In this document: positions 57,117 through 64,000 of the stretch, one piece after another
How the letters are laid out: each line of letters begins with the position of its first letter
How positions within the stretch are numbered: the first letter of the stretch is position 1
Origin: Alphaproteobacteria bacterium
Lineage (GTDB): Bacteria > Pseudomonadota > Alphaproteobacteria > Sphingomonadales > JAKSBY01
DNA: 64,000 nt
NCBI GenBank assembly: GCA_021774625.1
Contig: JAJFIV010000025.1
Coordinates: 1 to 64,000, forward strand
Reading direction: 5' to 3'
Position numbers and translations under genes: made by a program
The notes under the pieces: generated by a model
Seen by the model: only the letters and a program-made list of their open reading frames with translations
The model's database searches: none
What the model was told of the DNA's origin: nothing

Positions 57117-57290
57117 TCGGCCTAAACATCCCGCAACATTTGATTTTTTTTCGAAAGAATAGAAGAAACTGAAATCCAGAAAAACAAAAAAGACTGAAGT
57201 GCAGCTTCAGAAAAACAAAATATCTATGCTTACCTAATTTTTACTTTTTTTGGTTATACAGGGATTATCTCTTGATCCGGGAATTGTAAA

Positions 57291-57812
57291 ATGGAAACCC
57301 AGGTCATCATAATTGATGACAATCAATACATGTCAAAGCTGATTTCCTATGCGCTGGAAGATGCCGGGTTTGATCGCCATACGCATTTTTCCTCCGTTGA
57401 AGCCTTTCGGAAGGCGGGATATGAGCCAAGGCCGGATTGCCTGATTATCGATCACAGCCTGCCCGGCCTGAGCGGAACGGAATTCACGCAGATGGTCAGG
57501 GACGGCGAAACCATTCTTCCCTGCGATATCACAATTATTCTTTGTATTTTTGACCCTGACGAAGATCTGGTCAAAAATGCCCGGGACGCCGGCGCAACGG
57601 AACTGTGCGCAAAACCGCTGTCACCGCTCAATCTTGTCAAGAAGCTGCAAATGGCCCTTGAACGCCCCCGCGATTTTGTCGATTGCGTCCGCTATAAAGG
57701 ACCGGACCGCCGCCGTAAGAAGCGGGCGCAGGCAGTGCCCGACCGGCGGGATAAAAAGAGGCCGATGAGTCAAAATGATATTGACGCCCTTCTGAAAGAA
57801 ACTGCAGATTAG
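57291..57812 (+). CDS. CheY-like receiver protein with a FliM-like C-terminal peptide
   Basis: The 173-residue protein has one receiver domain (about 1-125): VIIIDDN, phospho-Asp in CLIIDHSLPG near residue 55, and CAKPLSP with Lys near 105. A basic tail follows (GPDRRRKKRAQ), ending MSQNDIDALLKETAD. The SQxDIDALL peptide is the same kind as the N-terminus of FliM that binds phospho-CheY. It has no output domain. The TAG stop abuts the solo repeat end. Function is likely linked to motility, by inference. Confidence 0.85.
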   Translation: METQVIIIDDNQYMSKLISYALEDAGFDRHTHFSSVEAFRKAGYEPRPDCLIIDHSLPGLSGTEFTQMVRDGETILPCDITIILCIFDPDEDLVKNARDAGATELCAKPLSPLNLVKKLQMALERPRDFVDCVRYKGPDRRRKKRAQAVPDRRDKKRPMSQNDIDALLKETAD

Positions 57813-57848
57813 AGTCTTTTCTGATCAGGTTGACCCATTTGACCGGGA
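57810..57848. repeat. Solo copy of the 30-kb foldback repeat end
   Basis: The 38 bp after the first T match the right end of the element at 30079-30243 (reverse complement) with one mismatch (C for T): AGAGTCTTTTCTGAT, GGTTGACCCATTTGACCGGGA. The internal part and the opposite arm are absent. The TAG of the first three bases is the stop of the receiver gene. Confidence 0.85.
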
Positions 57849-57873
57849 CGCACAGCCTTGGCTATGCTCTCCG

Positions 57874-58794
57874 CTATTCACTGACGACAAAGGCGATGCG
57901 CCGGTGATCCGGGCTGACCGCCAGCCGGGTGATGTTGGTGATCCCCGCGCCGGAAAGGTCGGCAATTTCCTGCCAGCCGGTATCTGCCGCACCGATGCGA
58001 AAATAAAGCTTGCCGCCATTGGCGGAAAAGAAGGCCACATCTTCGTCCAGCGCCGTCAGCGCATAATGCTCGTTGGCGCCGGGCAGTTCAAACCGGTCCT
58101 CGATGGATTTGTCTTCTAACGCCAGATAAAGGACCTGAAACCGGTCTTCGGCCAATGGCGACGTAAAGTAATATCCGGCCCCGTCAGGCGCCGCGTATAA
58201 TGCCCGGCCGATATTTTCATACATGATTTCGATCTCGCCGCTTTTCATATCCGCAAGCCGCAGGGTGGGTGGATCACCAAGGGCGAAAACGGCCAGATAA
58301 TCGCCCCCCTGCCCCCAGGCGTAATAGCCCACCGGGTTGAGTTCAAGAAGCGCCCGGCCCGATTTGGGATCATCAAGATCATAGCGCCAGACCTGCTGAC
58401 CGGTCCGGTCTTCTTTCTCATGAATAACGGAAAGACCCTGGCCGTCCGGCGTCAGTTTCGGGGAATATTCGCTTTCGCGCGGCGTATCGGTCATTTGTGT
58501 TCGTGTCCCGAACGCCAGATCATAACGCCAGATATCCATTTTTTCATTGGCCCCCTGGGCGACATAAAAAAAGGCCTGCCCGTCCGGCAGAAAATAGGGC
58601 TGATTGTCATAGCCGGCATGATTGGTGACATTGCGCGGATTGGTGACGCTCACCCGGTCCTTTTCAATGGAAAGGTCCGCCAGATAAATTTCCGTTTCCG
58701 GCGGCGGCGGAAGCGGCTGCGGATCTTCCTGCGCCGCGCCGCTGCCAAAGAAGCCCACCGTTATAAGCCCGCCCCATACTATCAATCTGATCAT
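57874..58794 (-). CDS. Secreted TolB-like beta-propeller protein
   Basis: The 306-residue product has a signal peptide (about 1-21) and a proline-rich start. WD40/PD40 repeats follow: YDNQPYFLPDGQAFFYV, SEYSPKLTPDGQGLSVI and later LAVSPDHRRIAFVVSE. It is likely a periplasmic six-bladed propeller that binds a partner. Nothing names the ligand. The neighbour converges from the receiver gene and the solo repeat lies in between. Confidence 0.78.
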   Translation of the reverse strand: MIRLIVWGGLITVGFFGSGAAQEDPQPLPPPPETEIYLADLSIEKDRVSVTNPRNVTNHAGYDNQPYFLPDGQAFFYVAQGANEKMDIWRYDLAFGTRTQMTDTPRESEYSPKLTPDGQGLSVIHEKEDRTGQQVWRYDLDDPKSGRALLELNPVGYYAWGQGGDYLAVFALGDPPTLRLADMKSGEIEIMYENIGRALYAAPDGAGYYFTSPLAEDRFQVLYLALEDKSIEDRFELPGANEHYALTALDEDVAFFSANGGKLYFRIGAADTGWQEIADLSGAGITNITRLAVSPDHRRIAFVVSE

Positions 58795-58851
58795 GTCCAG
58801 CCTCCCAAAAACCTGGTTTCAATACCGGACTTTAACGTATTTTTCCGCCGA

Positions 58852-59322
58852 TCACATCCCCAATTCGCTCAGCCCCGGATGATCGTCTGGTCTTGGCCCG
58901 GCGGGCCAATGGAATTTACGGTCGGCTTCGCGGATCGGAACGTCATTGATGCTGGCTTCCCGGCGGCGCATCAGACCGTTTTCATCAAACTCCCATTGTT
59001 CATTGCCATAGGAGCGGAACCAGTTTCCAGTATCATCGCGGGATTCATACTGGAAACGCACAGCAATGCGGTTTTCGTGAAAGGCCCATAATTCCTTGAT
59101 CAGCCGGTATTCCTGTTCACCCGCCCATTTACGTTCCAGAAATTTGCGGATTTCCTCCCTGCCCTGAAAAAATTCCGACCGGTTTCTCCATACGCTGTCT
59201 ATGGTATAAGCCAGCGAAACCTTTTGCGGATCCCGCAAATTCCAGGCATTTTCCGCCATCCGCACCTTTTTGATGGCGTCCTCTTCGGTAAAGGGCGGCA
59301 GGGGCGGCCGGTGTTCGGACAT
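58852..59322 (-). CDS. DUF1348/SnoaL-like protein
   Basis: The 156-residue cytosolic protein matches DUF1348 (NTF2 fold): [25 protein letters not shown], then [23 protein letters not shown] and [28 protein letters not shown]. Function is unknown, perhaps ligand binding. ATG 59322 is likely; it is the first gene of a minus-strand stretch and is separated by 57 bp from the propeller gene. Confidence 0.9.
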   Translation of the reverse strand: MSEHRPPLPPFTEEDAIKKVRMAENAWNLRDPQKVSLAYTIDSVWRNRSEFFQGREEIRKFLERKWAGEQEYRLIKELWAFHENRIAVRFQYESRDDTGNWFRSYGNEQWEFDENGLMRRREASINDVPIREADRKFHWPAGPRPDDHPGLSELGM

Positions 59323-59484
59323 ATGAACCTCTCGCAGATTTAATTAAACAAACAACGGCATGATACAAAAGCCTTCAGGAAAAGAAAGAACGGATTTTTG
59401 CATCCAAATCCGCCTCTCTTCGCATCTATGATATGATGGCAGACAGTTTTGTATGCTGTGACAGTATTTTTACAGGAGGTCACA

Positions 59485-59841
59485 ATGGAAGATATTTTCG
59501 TACCTATTTTCTTGTTCGCCGGGATCACCACTATTGCAGTTTTCTTCTTTTATTTTTCACACCGTACCCGAACGCGCATTCAGGATACATTACAGACCGC
59601 GATGGAAAAAGGGTCGGTCCTGACGCCGGAACTGATCAGGGAACTGGGAGCCGTCTCCAATACCCGCAGCACCGATCTGAGACGCGCCATTCTGTTGGTT
59701 ATGCTGGGGATAGGCATCCTGTTTTATGGCCAGATCACCGATCCCGGCGACTGGGAATTTTCCGGTGCAGCTTTATTCCCGCTGCTGCTGGGGGCCGGTT
59801 ACTTTATTGTCTGGAAGATTGATCCTGACCGGGTCGGTTAG
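59485..59841 (+). CDS. DUF6249-like membrane protein
   Basis: The 118-residue product has helices at about 5-25, 65-85 and 88-108, with GVVLTPELIRELGA-like SVLTPELIRELGAVSNTRSTDLRRAI in the loop, as in DUF6249. AGGAGG is 5 bases before ATG 59485. DUF6249 genes usually accompany an ECF sigma factor, as here (12 bp). Confidence 0.78.
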   Translation: MEDIFVPIFLFAGITTIAVFFFYFSHRTRTRIQDTLQTAMEKGSVLTPELIRELGAVSNTRSTDLRRAILLVMLGIGILFYGQITDPGDWEFSGAALFPLLLGAGYFIVWKIDPDRVG

Positions 59842-59853
59842 GATCACCGGAAT

Positions 59854-60384
59854 ATGGATGTCGTCGAACAGCAATTGATCGCCCGCGCCATTGCGGCACG
59901 GGACGACAAGGCCTTCGGTGGATTGGTGAGAATGCATCAGTCCACCGTCCGCCTGTTGCTGTTGCGGCTGACCCGGGGAAACGACGCCCTGGCGGATGAT
60001 CTGGCGCAGGAAACCTTCCTGACGGCCTTTCGCAAAATCAACAGCTATCGCAGCGACGGGGCCTTTTCCGGCTGGCTATATGCCATTGCCTACCGCGCCT
60101 TTCTGCAATTTATGCGAAAGCAGAAGCCACCGCCCGAGCAGATTGCCGAGGAAACAAAAAGGGACGATAGCGTTGCCGCAAGGATCGATATCGAAAAAGC
60201 CCTATATGGTCTGTCGATTGAAGAGAAGAGCTGCATCACATTATGCTATACATATGGCATGACCCATATTGAAGCGAGCGCCGTTATGGATATGCCGCTC
60301 GGTACTGTTAAATCCCATATTGCTCGCGGCAAGGAAAAGCTGCGGGTGTCATTGATCCATTGGAGCAAAGAGGTTTCGGCATGA
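59854..60384 (+). CDS. ECF-family RNA polymerase sigma factor
   Basis: The 176-residue protein has region 2 (about 20-90; ADDLAQETFLTAFRKINSYRSDGAFSGWL) and region 4 (about 120-170; MTHIEASAVMDMPLGTVKSHIARGKEKL). It directs RNA polymerase to stress or envelope genes. It overlaps the anti-sigma gene by 4 bp. The promoter motif is not identified. Confidence 0.93.
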   Translation: MDVVEQQLIARAIAARDDKAFGGLVRMHQSTVRLLLLRLTRGNDALADDLAQETFLTAFRKINSYRSDGAFSGWLYAIAYRAFLQFMRKQKPPPEQIAEETKRDDSVAARIDIEKALYGLSIEEKSCITLCYTYGMTHIEASAVMDMPLGTVKSHIARGKEKLRVSLIHWSKEVSA

Positions 60385-60698
60385 ATATGACGCCTGATTT
60401 TGAACCTGGCGATGATCTGGACGCCCTGCTGCAATCGCACCGGCCTGCCATCGCCGATAATGATTTCAGCCAGTCGGTCTTGCGGCAGATGAAACGCAGC
60501 CGAAAGCAGCGCTTTTTCATTCTCGGCGCCCTGGGTCTGATCGGGGCTTTGCTGACCGCCTTCCTGTTTCCTTCGGGTGAGATGGTGGCAAGTCTGGCCA
60601 ATACCGGCAAAAATATCGAAACACTGGGCGCTGGCAATCTTGCCATTAGCGGCATCATTGCTGCCGGGCTCGTGTGGTTTCTGGTCGAAGAAGCATAA
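60381..60698 (+). CDS. Probable membrane anti-sigma factor
   Basis: The 105-residue product starts at ATG 60381, overlapping the sigma stop. An N-terminal soluble stretch (about 1-45; DDLDALLQSHRPAI) precedes two hydrophobic helices (about 46-64 and 85-102). This small two-helix form fits DUF5056-like anti-sigma factors encoded after ECF sigma genes. It probably holds the sigma at the membrane. Confidence 0.72.
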   Translation: MNMTPDFEPGDDLDALLQSHRPAIADNDFSQSVLRQMKRSRKQRFFILGALGLIGALLTAFLFPSGEMVASLANTGKNIETLGAGNLAISGIIAAGLVWFLVEEA

Positions 60699-60775
60699 AA
60701 CAGTTGTGATCCCGCCCCGGCCTTTGTATTTTGTCTGCTAATCGATAATTCACAACAAGGGATATAAGGGGCGAT

Positions 60776-61159
60776 ATGACTAATTCCGCAAAAAAAACAC
60801 TGTTTCAGGAAGCTTTGCTGAAGACTTTGGCCAGGGCCACCATTGCTGACAGCAATATTCAGGCTGTTGAAGTCGAAGCCGCACAGGCAATCTATGAACG
60901 GGTAACCGGGCAGACCATCCCGTCCGGTGACATCAGGGCTGCCGCCCGCGGCGATATATTTGAGGCCAAAAGCCTGCCCAAATACCTGTCGGGCATTAAA
61001 GGCAAGCTGGAACCGAAAGAGCGCAAAACAATCGCCAATGCGCTTGCCGAGGTCATCAAGACCGACGGCAGGGTCAGCCCGTTCGAAATTGATTTCTTTA
61101 ATAATGCCGTCCGGGCGCTTGGCTGCAAACCGTCAGAAATAAAAGGCCTGGAAGACTAA
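60776..61159 (+). CDS. TerB-like protein
   Basis: The 127-residue cytosolic helical protein matches the TerB-fold: ALLKTLARATIADSNIQAVEVEAAQAI and later ALAEVIKTDGRVSPFEIDFFNNAVRALG. Each half holds an acidic metal-binding-like pair. It is linked to tellurite resistance only by fold. It has a Shine-Dalgarno (AAGGGGCG) before ATG 60776 and lies 77 bp after the anti-sigma gene. Confidence 0.78.
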   Translation: MTNSAKKTLFQEALLKTLARATIADSNIQAVEVEAAQAIYERVTGQTIPSGDIRAAARGDIFEAKSLPKYLSGIKGKLEPKERKTIANALAEVIKTDGRVSPFEIDFFNNAVRALGCKPSEIKGLED

Positions 61160-61236
61160 AAGGCGCGCTATTCAGAGGCCAGCCCTGTCCGCAAGGGATT
61201 CAGCATCAATAAAACATGCAAGGGAGGGGATTGCAC

Positions 61237-64000
61237 ATGTACCGCATCATAATGATTTTTATTGCCTTGATTGTTACGCCTTTGGCCGCATTTGCCCAGG
61301 ACAAAGATGACAAGGACGACAAGGGACCACTGTCCAGCGCCACATTCAACGGGCTGGAACTCAGGAATATCGGCCCGGCCTTCATGTCCGGCCGCATTGC
61401 GGATGTGGAAATTGTGCAGAGCGATCCTGCGACCTGGTATGTTGCGGTGGCCTCGGGCGGGGTCTGGAAAACGACCAATGCCGGGACGACATGGACGCCT
61501 CTGTTTGACAAGCAGGCGGTTTATTCAACGGGCGCCATCACCCTTGATCCGTCCAACCCCAATATCATCTGGGTCGGCACCGGTGAAAATAACGGCGGCC
61601 GCCACCTCAGCTTCGGCGACGGGGTCTACCGCAGCCGGGACGGCGGAACGACCTGGGAAAATCTTGGCCTGGCGAAATCCGAACATATTTCTGAAATCAT
61701 CGTCCACCCTGGGGATTCGAATACGGTCTGGGTCGCCGCGCAGGGGCCGCTGTGGTCCAAAGGCGGCGAGCGCGGTGTCTTTAAAACGACCGATGGCGGC
61801 AAGACCTGGAACAATATCCTGTCAGCCGGCGAATGGACAGGCGCCACCGATCTGATGATCGATCCCCGCAATCCTGACCGGCTTTATGCCGCCTTGTGGC
61901 AGCACCAGCGGACGGTCGCGGCCTATATTGGCGGCGGCCCTGAATCCGGAATTCATATGTCGGAAGACGGCGGCGAGACCTGGGTCGCGCTGAAAACCGG
62001 TCTGCCGGAAGGCAACAAAGGCAAGATCGGCCTTGCCATTTCACCGATCAATCCGGACGTGGTCTATGCCGCCATTGAACTTGACAGGCGTACCGGCGGT
62101 GTGTGGCGGTCGGAAAATCGCGGCGCTTCATGGGAAAAACGCTCCGATACGGTCGCCGGCGGCACCGGGCCGCACTATTATCAGGAACTCTATGCCAGCC
62201 CGCACGCCTTTGACCGCATTTATCTCGCCAATGTGCGGATGTTGGTTTCCGATGACGGCGGCAAGACCTTCCGCCCCATGAAACAGGAAAACAAGCATTC
62301 CGATGACCACGCCCTGGCCTTCCGCGCCGATGACCCTGATTATCTGATGGTGGGCTCGGACGGCGGGTTGTATGAAAGCTACGATCTGGAAAAAAGCTGG
62401 CGCTATATCGACAATCTGCCGGTGACACAGTTTTACAAGGTCGCGGTGGATGACGCCGAGCCGTTTTATTTCGTCTATGGCGGAACGCAGGACAACAGCA
62501 CGCAGGGCGGACCGTCGCGCACCGATAATATCCATGGCATCCGCAATTCCGACTGGTTCATCACCCTGTTTGCCGATGGCCATCAGCCGGCGACGGAACC
62601 CGGCAATCCGGATATCATGTATTCCGAATGGCAGCAGGGCAACCTGGTGCGGGTGGACCGCACCACCGGTGAGGTCATCCATATCCAGCCACAGCCGGAA
62701 CCGGGGGAGGGTGCAGAACGCTTCAACTGGGATGCGCCGATTGTGGTCAGCGCCCACGAGCCGGCGCGGATTTATTATGCCTCGCACCGTCTGTGGCGGT
62801 CCGATGATCGCGGCGATACCTGGCGGGCCCTTTCCGGTGATCTGACCAGGGGCGGCGGCCGGATGCAGCTTCCCGTAATGGACCGGCAATGGTCCTGGGA
62901 TGCCGTCTGGGATATGTTTGCCATGTCAAACTATCACACCATAACCTCTGTGGCGGAATCGCCGGTCAACGAAAATATCCTTTACGCGGGAACCGACGAC
63001 GGTCTCATTCAGGCATCCGGCGATGGCGGGGCAAGCTGGCAGGCGATTCAGGTCCGGCGGCTGCCCGGGGTGCCGGCAACGGCCTTTATCAATGACATCA
63101 AGGCCGATCTGTTTGATGAGGACACGGTCTATGTGGCGCTCGATAACCACAAATATGGTGATTACAAACCCTATCTTTTAAAAAGCACCAACCGCGGGCG
63201 GACCTGGACCTCCATAGCCGGAGATATCCCGGACAAGCATCTGGTCTGGCGCATGGTGCAGGATCACGAAAATCCGGGCCTGCTGTTTGCCGGAACTGAA
63301 TTCGGCCTGTTTTTTACGGTCGATGGCGGGGGAAAGTGGATCGAACTGAATGGCGGCGTTCCGACGATTTCCTTCCGCGATCTGGCCATTCAGCGGCGGG
63401 AAACGGACCTGGTCGGCGCTTCCTTTGGCCGGGGCTTCTTTATCCTGGATGATTACGCGCCCCTGCGCGCTGTAACGGAAGCGGCGCTGGAGCAGGAAGC
63501 CCTTTTGTTCCCCGGCCGCAAGGCCTGGTGGTACATGCAGCAGCACCCGCTCAGCTTTACCCCCGGCGGCGAATACGGGCACGGCCTTTACCGGGCGCCG
63601 AACCCGCCCTTTGGCGCCGTTTTTACTTATTATCTGAAGGATGACCTGAAATCACTGGAGCAACAGAGGCAGGATGCCGAAAAGCCGCTGGTGGAGGCCG
63701 GTGACGACACCCCCTTCCCTGGCTTTGATGTGATTGGTGAGGAGATACGGGAAACCAGGCCTGAAATCTGGCTGACGGTGCGCAATGCCAATGGCGATGT
63801 CATCCGGCGCATTGCGGGCCCGGCCACCAAAGGCTTTCACCGGGTTGCCTGGGATCTTCGCTATCCTTCAAAGCAGGCGGTTTCTCCGGCCGGCGGTTAT
63901 CCGCCGAGCGACCCGCAGGGTTTCCTGGTTGCACCGGGTACCTATACGGTTTCCCTCAGCAAGCGCGAGCGCGGCGAGACCACAGAACTGGTCGGACTGC
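61237..64000 (+). CDS. Exported sortilin-like Asp-box beta-propeller protein, partial
   Basis: The open frame from ATG 61237 (GGGAGGGG upstream) runs 921 codons to the window end without a stop. It has a signal peptide (about 1-21). At least nine DGGxTW/RGxSW Asp boxes follow (near 77, 130, 184, 245, 290, 340, 520, 600, 655). This fits VPS10/sortilin-like or glycosyl-hydrolase BNR propellers of about 1000 residues, often secreted. The C-terminal part (PEIWLTVRNANGDVIRRIAGP region) resembles a FlgD/T9SS-like sheet domain. Enzymatic activity cannot be shown. Confidence 0.88.
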   Translation, partial: MYRIIMIFIALIVTPLAAFAQDKDDKDDKGPLSSATFNGLELRNIGPAFMSGRIADVEIVQSDPATWYVAVASGGVWKTTNAGTTWTPLFDKQAVYSTGAITLDPSNPNIIWVGTGENNGGRHLSFGDGVYRSRDGGTTWENLGLAKSEHISEIIVHPGDSNTVWVAAQGPLWSKGGERGVFKTTDGGKTWNNILSAGEWTGATDLMIDPRNPDRLYAALWQHQRTVAAYIGGGPESGIHMSEDGGETWVALKTGLPEGNKGKIGLAISPINPDVVYAAIELDRRTGGVWRSENRGASWEKRSDTVAGGTGPHYYQELYASPHAFDRIYLANVRMLVSDDGGKTFRPMKQENKHSDDHALAFRADDPDYLMVGSDGGLYESYDLEKSWRYIDNLPVTQFYKVAVDDAEPFYFVYGGTQDNSTQGGPSRTDNIHGIRNSDWFITLFADGHQPATEPGNPDIMYSEWQQGNLVRVDRTTGEVIHIQPQPEPGEGAERFNWDAPIVVSAHEPARIYYASHRLWRSDDRGDTWRALSGDLTRGGGRMQLPVMDRQWSWDAVWDMFAMSNYHTITSVAESPVNENILYAGTDDGLIQASGDGGASWQAIQVRRLPGVPATAFINDIKADLFDEDTVYVALDNHKYGDYKPYLLKSTNRGRTWTSIAGDIPDKHLVWRMVQDHENPGLLFAGTEFGLFFTVDGGGKWIELNGGVPTISFRDLAIQRRETDLVGASFGRGFFILDDYAPLRAVTEAALEQEALLFPGRKAWWYMQQHPLSFTPGGEYGHGLYRAPNPPFGAVFTYYLKDDLKSLEQQRQDAEKPLVEAGDDTPFPGFDVIGEEIRETRPEIWLTVRNANGDVIRRIAGPATKGFHRVAWDLRYPSKQAVSPAGGYPPSDPQGFLVAPGTYTVSLSKRERGETTELVGL

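Overview
The window is chromosomal DNA of an alphaproteobacterium with moderate GC. The strongest marker is the contiguous block dusB(nifR3)-ntrB-ntrC-ntrY-ntrX-trkA-trkH-hfq-hflX (about 8.0-20.2 kb, minus strand), an order typical of Rhodospirillales-like lineages. FliX, a fused IspDF, a DksA with a degraded zinc site, B12-dependent NrdJ and soluble FdsGBAD formate dehydrogenase agree with this. I cannot name the genus from sequence alone. Almost all genes look like ordinary chromosomal genes; accessory DNA is limited to small islands.

Layout. 0-6 kb: the first 13 codons of an IS110-type transposase run off the left edge, then a LysR regulator, RimK ligase, an MscS-like channel, a membrane-free MgtE-like protein and MgtE itself, a TerC remnant and tRNA-Lys. 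6-8 kb: two secreted or periplasmic proteins. 8-20 kb: the nitrogen-sensing, K+ uptake and Hfq block. 20-27.5 kb: ispDF-pgpA-pncC, a small HTH/DUF2975 pair and nrdJ. 27.7-32.2 kb: a PAS-GGDEF-EAL protein, a DUF4389 protein, a 165-bp foldback repeat, an orphan phage/GTA-like DUF3168 gene and a LexA-like repressor facing an unknown gene. 32.2-35.2 kb: rplM-rpsI, ctaA-cutA, dksA. 35.2-37.8 kb: fliX diverging from flgI-flgJ-flgN-like, with a sigma-54-type promoter. 37.8-42.1 kb: DUF6445, tRNA-Ser, a two-subunit sodium:solute symporter coupled to an unknown ribbon-helix-helix-like protein, and a methyltransferase. 42.2-51.4 kb: a formate module, fdsGBA-fdhD-fdsD plus a coupled serine hydrolase, diverging from fhs. 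51.4-53 kb: a small foreign-looking island with a HigBA-like toxin-antitoxin pair, a truncated AT-rich lipoprotein gene and a strong inverted repeat. 53-64 kb: two more penicillin-binding-protein-like serine hydrolases, a winged-helix regulator, a receiver protein ending in a FliM-like peptide, a second copy of the foldback-repeat end, a beta-propeller lipid/periplasmic protein, an ECF sigma/anti-sigma cluster, a TerB-like protein and the first 921 codons of a sortilin-like Asp-box propeller that leaves the window.

How the genes work together. NtrBC and NtrYX are two nitrogen/redox two-component systems; Hfq, HflX and DksA add post-transcriptional and stringent-type control. FdsGBAD oxidises formate to CO2 with NAD+, FdhD sulphurates its molybdenum cofactor, and Fhs, from the opposite strand, loads formate onto tetrahydrofolate; the two transcription units share one intergenic region, so one signal could set the fate of formate. 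FliX and the sigma-54-like promoter fit the Caulobacter-type flagellar hierarchy.

The observations most worth following are the foldback repeat (one full copy and one solo end) whose termini supply or abut the stop codons of three genes, the receiver protein carrying a FliM-type CheY-binding peptide, the membrane-free MgtE paralogue in an ion-channel operon, the RHH-like protein coupled to a symporter with a perfect palindrome upstream, and the leaderless-looking toxin-antitoxin operon. No CRISPR array and no rRNA genes are present.
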